A stretch of DNA of 64,000 nt from Angiostrongylus vasorum (Eukaryota > Nematoda > Chromadorea > Rhabditida > Metastrongylidae), in the NCBI GenBank assembly GCA_018806985.1, contig JADANN010000310.1, positions 62,001-126,000 on the forward strand. Direction: 5' to 3'. Made by a program: the position numbers and the translations under genes. The notes under the pieces were generated by a model. The model searched no databases. It was not told where the DNA came from and was given only the letters and a program-made list of their open reading frames with translations. This document shows, piece by piece, positions 53,431 through 64,000 of this stretch. Each line of letters starts with the position of its first letter. Within the stretch, counting starts at the first letter, position 1.

Positions 53431-55377
53431 ATGTTTACGCCTACAGTTCTCTTAATCATATTTTCAATCGCAACCTACGTTCTCAGCCATCCATTCGATA
53501 ACGCGATTATTGGTATGACTCATTGTCATTGATAACTGCTGAGAACAATAATATCAGTCTGAGGCGTCTATAGAAAAAAAGAGGTTTAGAGACTTGAGTC
53601 ATTGAGAGTATAAAAAAACAAATGTGATTAGGAAATGACGCGTAAACACTCAGAGGACCACCATCGACTTCATGGAGGCCAAGGAAAGTAAAAGGAAAAA
53701 AGGAAAGGAAAAAAAATGAAATTATCCGCGACATAAACATGGCAACCGCAGGTTTCTTCCACAAGTGACGGGAAATTTTCGAGCGCTTGACGACCTCTAG
53801 GGTTTGAGAATATCAGAACACTAATGAAAAGGTTTAACTTTATCCTTCTAGAGGTAGAACATTGTTACTATATGCTTCATTTTTCACTATAGTCCGCCTG
53901 CTTAGCACACTGCTGTTGGAATTTGGAAGGATTTTGCTACTAACGGAAGCATCTTGTTATTTCTTGTAACCGAGCATTCCACACGATAGCCACGGCCTGT
54001 TATAACAAGATGAAATGCGAAACAATGAGTCAAAAGATGACCACTGAAGGCAAGCGTTGATGACTGTTTCCTAACAACTCCCATTGATTTTCTGTAACTA
54101 GAGAAGTTACGAAGCTTACAACCTTACATCATTGCGAAAGGTACCTTGCACTATTAGTCCATGCCAAAACCATTTTTTCTCAAATGTAATTTTAAGCTTA
54201 TTTGAACCTACAATTTTCACAAGAAAAACTCGGTTTGTACCGTGGTCGAGTAAAAAAATTTGTATCTCGTTTACAAAGATTTCTAGATTCTCATAGTTTT
54301 TACTTCGACTGAGGAAGTTCACTATTAGTTAAGAGATGTTTATGGTAAGATGTAATTGCCTTTGGGCGCGTATAAAGTAGATTTAAAAATCGACCAATAG
54401 GTTCGAAATTTTCACCCTAAATAAATAGGATTGATTTCGTTCAGTTTTCAGTAGATAATCCACAGCTGTTGTTCTCTGACTGTGGAGGAAAGTTCAAGAA
54501 GATCGTTTTTTTCATTCCTCACATTCGACCTCATCCACCTCTACCATTGTGTCAGCTGACGACGACTTCAGCTACGTTCTAAGCCGAATTCTGATCGAGA
54601 GTGACAATGAAGAAGTTGGAGATGGAGAGGATATCGTGGAAATTCCTGTGCTTTTCGCTAAAGAAAGAATCTTTTCAGTGGTTTATCACCAGCGAAAATC
54701 TCTCCTTGAGTGCCGTATTCCTGTGTTCCATCAGAGGCATTTCAGTACTTGTTCATTGGCCACAATCTTTATTCTATGTGCTCTCTTCAACGTCAATAGT
54801 CTTTGCAAAGTGATGTCGTCTAAAAGACCTTTTTTTGTGAATTACTAAAGGTGTCGAACACTTTTCATAGGCCACATTTTTGTTATGTTGTTACATCTAT
54901 ATGAGACAAGCTATCGATGGAATACAAAAGTGCGATAAAAAAAAACCTCCGTGAACCACGGAATAGGCAGGTATCCCATTTCGGCCCACGTGGTCCTGTA
55001 TTTGTCAGGGCTATAATCATACAACTTGTAGCGATCGACGTGCTAGCATAAACCCGTCAGTATTTTTTTTTCCATTCGTTATAATACAAGTTGGATAAAC
55101 ATATTCACGTAGATTTCAACTGTTCTCAATAGATACTTGGTGGGAAATATTTTCCAAGTTTGAAACGGATTTCTCAAAAATGCCTTTCTGTAAAATTTTT
55201 TTCCCTGTAAAACCCGTAAAATTTGTAAAAAAAGTCCTTTTACCATAATTCAATTACACTGAGCGAAAGCGCACTAAAGAGCTTTGCACTGATGGTGCAT
55301 CACTCGAAAAGAAGTTATTGATGGTAGATATACAAGAGATGAACATTAGGAAACATGCACTGGTTTCACAGCAGCCT

Positions 55378-55418
<41 letters not shown>

Positions 55419-55435
55419 CATACATATACATATAC

Positions 55436-55481
<46 letters not shown>

Positions 55482-58400
55482 ATAGTTCAAAAACGTAAGA
55501 AATAGAGGTGATGCGGAAAAATTCTTTCTAGGCCAACCAATCATTCATTGTGGTTCCCGATGGATCTCAATAAATGTCGAGATGCAAAAACCTTTCAATG
55601 GAAGTATTTACGTAAAAGTGAGACATCATTCCAACTTTTCAGTTTTCTTTTTTTCCTTTCTTGTATGGGTTTTAAAACATATATTTTGCAAGTATAAAAA
55701 AACCGTGGATAAAGCTCTTGACGTTGATCAATCCCTGAGGGTTTCGCCATGCATTATACTTCATCTCGTTGGAGATGATTGACTGCATATCTGGCCTACA
55801 CAATGCCGACCCCGAGGGGATGGATGTCTTGGTGCGCCAGGAGCGCGATATCAATCCCATATGTATTGCAGAGCGTCTCCGACCACTGCGCTACACGCGC
55901 CCCTTATATTTTTGTAAGCAGTGCCAAGAATGTCAGTAACTCATTGCATTCTATCGTGCACAGTTTTTTAAATTTATTACATTGTAACGATGGGAATTAG
56001 TATTAGGCAATTAATGCCAAGAAGTGAAAAGGCTGATTCCGACAAGTCGAACATGACATCACCAACGAATTCATGAAAGACTTTTTTTTCTTCGAATTAA
56101 TTTGTTATTCCTCCCAACGGTTTACCACCTCATCGTCGCTTGGAAGTGTTCCTGGGTGTTAGGGCTGCGATGTACAGCAGGGGGGATTTATCCCACTGGC
56201 AGGATCTTCCAAGCTGAGAAGGAGTCCAGTGTTTCCATCAGGAAGCCTAGCTAAGAGTAGCCCAACCCCAGGATCCATCACCGTCGTGGCACAAAACTGG
56301 ACGCATGGTGGCAAATCTCCCCCCTGATCTAGAAGGGTTGTGACGGCCTGTGGTGGTGAAGACCTGGAGCAGACTTTGGCCAGGCCAGCCTCGGGATTCC
56401 AGGGAACCACAATGCCTTAACCAGCAAATCTCCGAAAAATGGAGATTGTGCCGGGACTGGCACAACTTTAGTGGCAATTCAAGTATAAGGTATCAAGTGA
56501 TTTGTTATTGTACTTCCTATCATGAGGAAGTAAAATTAAACAAGTGTCATTAGATGTCCTCGTCACGCTGTATTTAAAATTTTTCCACTGATAGCACGAG
56601 TATGTACACTCAGCGTAAAATCTTCCTTATTGTAATAGAATTTTCGATAATTCTTCAGTTTCAACCAAAGTTCTTGGTTCACATTCCATTTGCAATTGGT
56701 AGAGCCGGAAATTGGTAGCGAGCTGAAAATGGGCATGTTTGAAAAGAAATCTTAATGCATTACATTGCATTGATAATTACGAAATATAAAAGAATAGAAG
56801 AATTCATCCATGTATGTCCTCTTATGAACATGGTGTACCTAGCAATTAATCATTACTAGGGTTTCTTCCACATCACTGGATGTCGATTTAAAGGGAACCA
56901 ATCAACGACGATAGCCATTGACATAGCTGTGACATCGCTCTGTGGAGTACGAAGGCGAAGACTGGTTCGTGTTGATATATTTAAACATTACTTTTGATCT
57001 CTTGGATATATATATATACATGCAATGTTTTACTCGTTGGAAGCCCTAGCTCGGTTATCCCACGAATCCAGGACGAATCGACTCATTCGTAAAGAATTCG
57101 ACAATTCTTATGCGCCATCCAAACTCGCACACGAAAAGATCGAAGCTTTCGTAGTTGACGAATGCGAGGAAGACGAATCGAATGCAAGAAATACTGTGAT
57201 CAGCATAGTAAATGTGAAAACTGCTCATGGGTGCTCCGATGTGACGAAATTCGTTCCACAGAAAAAGTTCATTTACTAGCCAGCATCAACTAAGACAAGA
57301 ATTTGTTCGATATTTCTGCTTACCGAACCATCTAAGCGTAAACCTGCACCACTGTAGAGTAAAATACCTATCTCTGACTCTTCCATTTTCAAACACTAAA
57401 GAGAACCTTCATAACAAAAAGTGTCGCACTCTTTTTTTCTCTTGACGGTTTCCACGAAGTGGAGGAGCATTAATCGGTCGTGCTTGCCACAGTCTAGCTG
57501 AACTACATATTCCTTGACTGCGCATCAATTACAATGATTTGCATAGGTTACAAAGCTGTCTAATCTCTATATTATTGTTGAGCAAACACGACGTGCTACG
57601 TTACCCTTTATTCCAATTATTTGATCAATGCCGAGGTTAATAGGAAGTCCATTGTGGGAATTACTGAAAGACGTCCCTGCTGTCTAATCTTTTAAAAGAA
57701 ACAAAAGCGAGGCTGAAGGAGGAGAAACCAAAAGACCAAACCATTTGATATTACTGCTAATACCAATTAATGTATTAATTAAATGATATTATACCATGAT
57801 GTCTTCCTAACGTTTACCACCTCATCGGTGCTGGACGGTTTTCATGGGTGTCGGGGTGCGAGGTACAACGGGGGCATTTATCCCCACTTCAAGGTCTCCC
57901 AAGCTGAATAGGTGTCCGGCGTTTCCACCAGGAAGCACAGATAAAAAGTAAACCAATACCAGGATCCGCCACCGTCCTGGCATCAAAGTCGCATGGTGGC
58001 AAATCTCCCTCTGATCCACAAGGGTGGCGCGGCGACTGCCTGTGGTGGTAACGACCTGCGGCAGACATTGGCTAGACTGACGCCGGGACTCCAGAAACCA
58101 CATTAGCTAAGCTAACAAAACTCCGGGAAAGTGCAACTTATGCTGGAGACCACGCAACAGGTGAAGACGGGCCATATAAGTATCCAAGTAATTACGTATA
58201 TCATGATGTCATTAACTATATGATCCAATCACAGATGCTGAGATATTCGTAAAATATGGACCCCAGGCCAGATCGAATTATGATTACCTTTTTCGGGACT
58301 CGCGCATTACACACTGTACCACTGGGGCCCTTGCTTCGTTCTTCTCTCAGTCAGCAATCACCTGTGAACCGTATTGATCTGGTGAGCACAAAATGGCATT

Positions 58401-61400
58401 GAACCCAGTTAAGATGAGCCCCAAGTCGAAATGACGATGTTAACTTTTTATTTGCAGCTTGCTACAATTTTCACGCCAGCGCATGATGTGAGATGCAACC
58501 ACAATGATGCTGAGATATTAGCAGTGGCCTGTGGTCTTATTTTTGCGAATATCTTAGCATCATTGTGGTGGTATCTCACATCATACCCTAGCGTGAAAAT
58601 TTTAGTAAGCAGCAAAAAAGGTCAACATTAAAATTATATGATTTTTTTATTATTGTTATTTTTTAAAATATCAATAAAAAGGTCTAAATAAATTCTAAAA
58701 CAGATATCGTCCTCGGTATGGTATGCTCGTTGCCGAGCCGATATTTAACAGAAGGCTTAATAATGGGAACAAAAAGTAGCTTAATGAGTAGTGCAAAGAG
58801 GAATGAATTGCATCTTCTCCAACACGCTTGTGTGACAAGGCTATTGTAAAAAAGAATGTAAGGAGGAAATTCAATGCGTGATCATAAGAAATAACTACAT
58901 TTGAATCTGGAGAAATCGAGAGGACAAATGCTAAGTATGTAAGGGACAAGTCAAGAGTTTTAAATAGTATACAGAACAATTTCTCACATGACTGAGCGAA
59001 CAGAACGAGGTGTAAACTTTTATTCTGCAAAAAGTTTGGGGGGCTCCGTCTTTTTCAGAGCTGCTTTGATCCGAGTTGTTGGTCCACAGCTGGCAGTTAT
59101 CCCGATGTGGATGTTCGTCGTCGCATATTCACAAATGATAAATTAATTAAGCAAAAAAAGAATGCGAAACTGCCCAATTGTACCAAAGTGTACAACATAG
59201 TATAATAAGATGTATTCACCTTTTTTTGTTCGCTTTTTTTTCTTCTTCTATATTTTCACCTTCTTTTGTCTTTTTTTCCTATCTTATCAGCAATAACAGG
59301 CGAATCCACGAGGATTGGCTCTCGACACGACAGTTGTCGTGATGTTCCATCCGGTCTTCATGACTCATGTCGACAAGGCTTACCACCTGCAGTGTCATTA
59401 CTTGGAGGCGAGTAGCAACGTGACAAGAGCACTTGAAGTGATGTGAGACTTTACATGCATTTATACCGATTTACTTAGACGTTTCTTAGAAGCGAGTATT
59501 TGGTACGTTTAACATTTATTACTGTGGGGAAACTTATTAAATGAGCACTTACACACTTCGGAGCGACCGCTTTTTTTTCATTAATCGAGAGAAGGATATT
59601 GCTTTCCCAACACATTGAGTAAGCTCATGAACCATAGTTGAAATTCTCACCTTGATTTCTTCCAGCTTTGATGTCAGCCAGCATTCTGATTTGTAAAGTA
59701 ATAAGAAGAACCAGTTCTAATGACTAAGATATGTAGTACGTCTCGTAATAAATCCCACGACCGACTTTCTACCTCACTAGGCACGCATAGGACCCAGAGA
59801 CATAACGGGAGGGCTTTGAAGTACGGGTCACGATCCTCGCACAGGAATCGAGAACACAAGCGCGCAAAACTCTCGAGACGTTCTGGATTAATTCCAGAAT
59901 TCCCGAAAATGAACCGCAGGGAAGAATGCCTCATTATCACGCGTGATATTGGACAGTATCTAAGCCTGTTATTCTAATGGGAGGAGCACATTTCGCTTCC
60001 ACGTGAGTTCTGTGCGGTTGGTCTCCACGCGATATACTCAGTAGAAGACTAAAGCGGTGACTGTGCGAAGAAGCTATTCTGTGTTAAGATTGAAATCTTG
60101 GTTTAGCGTTTTCTCTGTTTGGCTATGGAGGTGTTTAGCCGAATAGATTGCTGTCAACTTGACCTTTCCATGCTCTGAGGAAGCCGACATCCGCCGAAAC
60201 GTCAGCTTGTTCGTGAATAAAGAATAAAATAACACTTCGCGTTTCCTCAACAAGAATGCGAAGAGTAAGATGCTTATTCTCCATACCGAATGGCAATTAT
60301 GCAAACATACTCGAGCCTATTGATGTTCACTTTTTTGGCCGATGGACATGTGGATTAACGTTAATGCCAGAAGTTGAACCATAGCTTCATCTTAGACATC
60401 GTTGCAGTTCTTCAAGTATTCAAAAACATCATTTCTTGTTTTATTAGACGTGTATTTAAAAGAAGTTTATTTCAAAGCTTAGTGGTTAATTTTGTTTTTT
60501 TAATTTTAATTTTTTTTGCTGATTTTGTAGCGCTATACACAGGACTTTTATAATCCTGCTGTTACAAAAAGATTCAAAGCTCTCGGTATTCAAAGCTTGA
60601 AAGATTTGCCCATCCGGGATGGATGGAAGGATTGGTGATTCTGGGGCACGGGATCGGTCCCGTGCGTATTGCAGGGGCGCCTCTAGTCAGTGCGCAACAC
60701 GCACCACTCTTATTACCACTATATAACATTTGTTTTCATTGTTGGATAATGTAGCGATACCGTAAGGACAGAGAAACACATCATAGGTGATGGGTAAGAT
60801 TGCCATCTATCCAGGTCTCTTTGCAGCACGCCCTCAGCCACTGAATTACCGCTAAGCATCACTGTCATGGATGAAAAGAAAACTCCCACATGTAAATATG
60901 AGGTAAGATATTATTCTTGCGATTTCTTCTCTTAAACCGTGCCTCAGAAAATCCGCTAAGACGCATTCAAATCGAAAGTCGGCGGTTTCGATGTTGAGAT
61001 TTCACAATGGAATAAATGTGACACTAGAGGTTCCATGAAGAACTGATTACAATTCGCGACCAAATATTTTCGAAAGCATAATATTTTTTCTGTTTTTTTT
61101 CTCCTTTGGGTGCCTTTCAGTACTTCAACCAAATTCATTGGCTTTCAGGTTCTCAACAAAGATCGAAACGGCTCTCCAGTACAGTTTGCAAGCTTGGGTG
61201 CTACTGTTTACCACAAGTGTGTTGTGACGAATCCTCAGCAATCATGCACTGTCATTTGTTCCCAACTTCTCTTCTACAAGGAATTTTTTTGCTACCTCCT
61301 ATTTCATGTTGGCGAGAACTCGCAAAAAATTAGCAGGAGCCTAGAATTTTGAAGAAGACTGGCTCTTTGCACCCATAGCAGACACATCCACGAGTTTTTT

Positions 61401-63972
61401 TTAAGATGGACATGCGAATCGGAAGACATTAAGCAATACTGCATGACCGTACACTCGTGCACTGCCAATGACGGACATGGGATCGGGCAGCGACTAATCG
61501 ATGAAAAAGGGTAGATCTTTGCGAATTTGTTTGATTTTAATCATTGCATTTGAAGAAATCAGTTGCATGCTACCTCAGCTGAAAAATGAAACGACAGGGT
61601 CGTTAAGAAAAGAAGAAAGAAATCGAAAGCCATGTGCTAGGATATATTGGTCAAAACTCGGAAGTAATCGTAGTTAAATCGGCCCTTGGTGGTTTACCGA
61701 GTTGTTCCTAACCTACAAAGTTTTCCAACTCTCTTTCTATTTGCTTTCCATACCTAAGCGAATTAGAGATTTCTGAAATTTGGAAGCTGTCTCACAACTT
61801 TTTTTCCTGTTTTTTTTTAAATTTGAAATTCTTCCTGAAAAATGTGGCATGTAGACTAAACTTTTTTTCGTAAGGATTTGTTTGATTCGGACAACATCAA
61901 TTGAAACCTTTAAAAAATCTTCCTATTTATTTAAAAGAAACTACACAAAAACTACACAGCATTTTTCGAACCGATCGTAAACCTCGGTAATAAAATAATC
62001 GGTATGTGTTCATATTGTTGAGCTTACACAAGGTTGATAGAGATGTTTAATCGGCTAAGGTTTGAGTCTTCGTCTTCATCAGAGCCTACGATCCTTGTCG
62101 ATCGTCCACAGTTGTTCCTCTTCTCGATGTGGTGTCTTCGCCTCGCATCAAACCGGATCTTCCTCAGTTGAGTCGAATGAGCCGACCACACCCGCGACGC
62201 TCTTTTATACAGGACGATTGTTGTTGATACGGTTATCAGTTGATGATAATTTGTTTTTCAACTGATGATCCACCTTGCAGCAGTCGGTATTTTGTTAGCT
62301 AGCACATAGTGACTGCACAGCATGCCATTATACGGATTGTTTGGTCATGTTCGATTCTTGCCCACTTATAATAGCAAAAGCTGCTGTTTTGTATCTTCGA
62401 GAATAATCCTCGACGCAGTGCTCAATCCTCGTTCCAAACAACGAACACTAGTGACTTTGCAAGTGATGAGCTGAAAATCCTTGCGTGACTACTTAGGTGT
62501 TCTAGTGAAAGCCGTGACCGACCAACATTAAATATACCAAAACAGCAGTCAAAACAAAAGATAACAAACCGCTAAGTGTACGCAAAGGAAAGGTTCCTAG
62601 AGAAGTGCAGTAACTCGTACGAAGCGTAGACGACCCATCTAAATCTCTATACATTCACAGTATCTATTAATTTAAAGTCTATACACAGTGTCCTACGAAA
62701 AAGTTGCTTTTATAAAAAGTAGATTTTTGTTATACTGGGATGAATGAGGCTTAAAATATACCAAAACGAAACAATGTTAATGGAAAATGCATGTTCTTGG
62801 TCATATTTGAGAAAAACCAAGCGCACGTGTGTTTTTTATAATTCAAAATAAGTGATCCTTCTAAGGCATACTTAGTGGCACTTCATTTCATATATCCAAT
62901 CGCACTATTTCCTTAATGTCACTGCAGGTGCTCCTTGGACCGATATCTTCTGGACAACCTTGAGTACAGTGCGGATCTCACGGCCGGACAGGAAGCGTCG
63001 GTGTTCAAGTTTGCAGACAAGCCAACAATGTTCTTCTCATGTGTCATTCGACTGGAACTCAAAGAAGATTCGAGTATCCAATGCAGGGTAGGTTTTCTTG
63101 TTGATTATTAGCGATTGTTTTTGTCCATTACCGAAACAGAATATTGTGAATATTCGGAAAAAAAATACCACTATAGTCGTAACATTGATCGGTTTTTGTT
63201 TTCTGGTGTGAGCAAAGACAATGGTAGTAATCATGGAAATACTGAGTCAAAGGATAAGAAGAGTTTTCTTCTGTTCTGGTTAGAAACAAGGTTCCTGAAG
63301 TAAAAGTACCTCGTTTAGCATCCTGTTGATTACTGTTCATCAGCAGCGTACACCTCGATAACACGCCGGACGTCGGATCTCTTGAAGAAAATCTCGGACG
63401 ACTTCCCAAAACCTCATGTCACAGATTTCAGCGAGAAGATATGTTATTGTATTATTGCTATGATTTAATACTGTTGTTATTTCTCGTGTCCCTCATAGAA
63501 GGGATAAAATCATGAGCAATTATGCCATGCGGAATGAGTGTCAAGTTCAGATTTTCGTAACTTACACTCTCTTCTATATGCTGGTTTCTAAAATATAAAT
63601 ACTTAATCCTACTAAGTGATGTGAATTAATGAAAACATTGCATGGAAAAAAACCACTGTGAGATATTTTTCAACTTTTAGAGCTACTATAAACTATTTTG
63701 CAATGACTCAAAAGACCGATTGTCCATAAACCCCGGCATAGATAGTTGATATATTTATTTATATGATCTTATAAACTGATCTTCTTTAGCTGAGGCGGAT
63801 ACAAAATATATTTTACAATGTTTTCGTGAGCATAAAATATGTGAAACTCGTTGTGATCAAGAGTGTCACTTTTCAGATGAACGACTATGAGCAATACGAC
63901 ACAGTAGATGTCATCGTTGGAAAAGACGTCAAGGAAGAACATCTGTACGATTTTCGTAAATCCTCTGCTTGA
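53431..63972 (+). CDS. Cuticlin-like ZP-domain protein
   Basis: ZP proteins polymerise in the nematode cuticle and apical matrices. Exons: 53431-53512 (signal peptide [19 protein letters not shown]), 55532-55617 ([20 protein letters not shown]), 56860-56964 ([19 protein letters not shown]), 59300-59442 ([24 protein letters not shown]), 60827-60902 (TPTCKYE), 61149-61216 ([16 protein letters not shown]), 61406-61510 ([18 protein letters not shown]), 62928-63087 ([26 protein letters not shown]). Every join agrees in phase. ZP-N shows four Cys and ZP-C seven, in family order. Two weak acceptors are used (59300, 61406). The end is ambiguous: exon 63432-63515 adds a hydrophobic segment ([20 protein letters not shown]); exon 63877-63972 adds an acidic tail ([14 protein letters not shown]). 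Both follow exon 8 in phase 0. Introns hold SINEs, family R, a PLE end and a (TA)n tract. The 5' UTR is not defined. Confidence 0.9.
54549..54700 (+). CDS. Exon-like segment in the ZP-gene intron
   Basis: After a GTGTCAG acceptor an acidic segment encodes [20 protein letters not shown] and continues. Its phase would fit after the signal-peptide exon, but that exon joins far better to the ZP-N exon at 55532. It may be an alternative exon, a different gene or chance. Confidence 0.2.
55383..55475. repeat. (TA)n microsatellite
   Basis: Two TA arrays separated by CATACATACATATACATATAC lie in the ZP-gene intron before exon 2. Confidence 0.95.
55700..55905 (-). repeat. SINE1
   Basis: The minus strand has GCGCAGTGGTCGGAGACGC, an altered B box and the CCCTCAGGGATTGATCAACG tail; the middle of the body is deleted. 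Confidence 0.75.
56110..56490 (+). repeat. LINE-tailed short repeat (family R)
   Basis: Starts CCCAACGGTTTACCACCTCA, runs through CCTGTGGTGGTGAAGACC, and ends in a decayed hairpin with TCAAGTATAAGG. Confidence 0.7.
57035..57280 (+). repeat. SINE3 3' body fragment
   Basis: The sequence CTCGGTTATCCCACGAATCC and the later GACGAATGCGAGGAAGACGA align with the inverted copy at 52590-52870. The tRNA-like head is absent. The ORF across it is a by-product of the repeat. Confidence 0.5.
57805..58195 (+). repeat. LINE-tailed short repeat (family R)
   Basis: A full-length copy from GTTTACCACCTCATCGG to GACGGGCCATATAAGTATCC, including the tail after the partly decayed hairpin. Confidence 0.7.
58225..58635. 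repeat. SINE2 pair forming a large palindrome
   Basis: A minus-strand SINE2 body (58225-58430) leads into arms 58440-58520 and 58549-58627, which are near-complementary SINE2 tails around a 28-nt loop. The arms share the ATGATGCTGAGATATT / AATATCTTAGCATCAT core. Confidence 0.75.
59755..60260 (+). mobile_element. Penelope-like element, 3' end
   Basis: GIY-YIG tail beginning [20 protein letters not shown] and ending [13 protein letters not shown] near 59974, then the terminal repeat. Same subfamily as the copy at 540-1200. It lies in the ZP-gene intron between exons 4 and 5. Confidence 0.8.
60170..60208 (+). ncRNA. Hammerhead-like motif in PLE end, decayed
   Basis: CUGAGGA core (still CUGANGA), GAAACGUC and helix I AUGCU/AGCUU are present, but stem II (GCCG against CGCC) is mismatched. 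Confidence 0.35.
60572..60712 (-). repeat. SINE1, internally deleted
   Basis: The head (GCGCACTGACTAGAGGCGCC on the minus strand), the GGGACCGATCCCG box and a short tail remain, located just before ZP-gene exon 5. Confidence 0.7.
61511..62927 (+). other. Long intron of the ZP gene
   Basis: Non-coding and AT-rich. An ORF at 62062-62265 is Ser rich, without flanking splice sites that fit the phase between exons 7 and 8. Confidence 0.4.
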
Positions 63973-64000
63973 GATGACATTAGGAGGTTTCTCTGAAGAA

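Noticed and set aside
54549..54848. Acidic exon as part of the ZP protein
   Set aside because: Its phase fits, but the signal-peptide exon joins directly to the ZP-N exon at 55532 with the expected residues, and acidic sequence there is not seen in the family.
57025..57279. 84-codon ORF as a gene
   Set aside because: It overlaps a SINE3 body repeated in inverse at 52590-52870.
59041..59150. Cys-containing exon-like segment after TTTTTCAG as a ZP-N exon
   Set aside because: The segment at 56860-56964 supplies the required ZP-N cysteines in phase; this one does not.
63345..63430. ZP-gene exon starting at 63347
   Set aside because: With the GTAGGT donor of exon 8 its frame meets a stop at once; the other frames need a poor donor.

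Overview
The window looks like nuclear DNA of a clade V nematode, most likely a strongylid (hookworm/trichostrongylid) parasite. The evidence is three intron-rich protein genes with nematode-style splice sites (TTTCAG acceptors, GTAAGT/GTGAGT donors), a cuticlin-type ZP protein, an acceptor directly against a start codon as expected for spliced-leader trans-splicing, and introns packed with RTE-type LINEs, Penelope-like elements (PLEs) and several tRNA-derived SINE families. The species is inferred, not shown.

Layout. From 0 to 14 kb: a PLE 3' end, a dead RTE LINE, a mariner relic, an inverted SINE pair around a (TA)n tract, and isolated candidate exons (one resembles a rhodopsin-type GPCR TM6 segment; two on the minus strand join in phase). 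From 14.4 to 33.6 kb, minus strand: a PARN/PNLDC1-family poly(A)-type exonuclease in about 17 exons, with all DEDDh catalytic residues visible and a C-terminal hydrophobic anchor. Its introns hold three RTE segments, a two-copy inverted PLE and many SINEs. From 34.8 to 41.0 kb, minus strand: KRR1, the KH-domain ribosome-assembly factor, in nine visible exons; a trans-splice-like acceptor abuts its ATG. KRR1 and PARN lie head to tail about 1.2 kb apart, so an operon is possible. From 41 to 53 kb: mostly RTE LINEs and SINEs, a short-chain dehydrogenase remnant and a small secreted-protein ORF. From 53.4 to 64 kb, plus strand: a cuticlin-like ZP-domain gene whose signal peptide, ZP-N and ZP-C exons join in phase; its last exon is ambiguous (membrane-anchor-like or hydrophilic).

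The three recognised genes have unrelated jobs: small-subunit processome, small-RNA/poly(A) 3' trimming, and cuticle/apical matrix. The notable features are repeats and structure: hammerhead-like motifs at PLE ends, SINEs that share a LINE 3' tail, long inverted repeats inside introns, and a pattern of one-base homopolymer differences that breaks exon phase and suggests assembly error. I found no CRISPR array, rRNA gene or convincing free-standing tRNA gene. Splice sites were read by eye; joins supported by phase and family alignment are marked.
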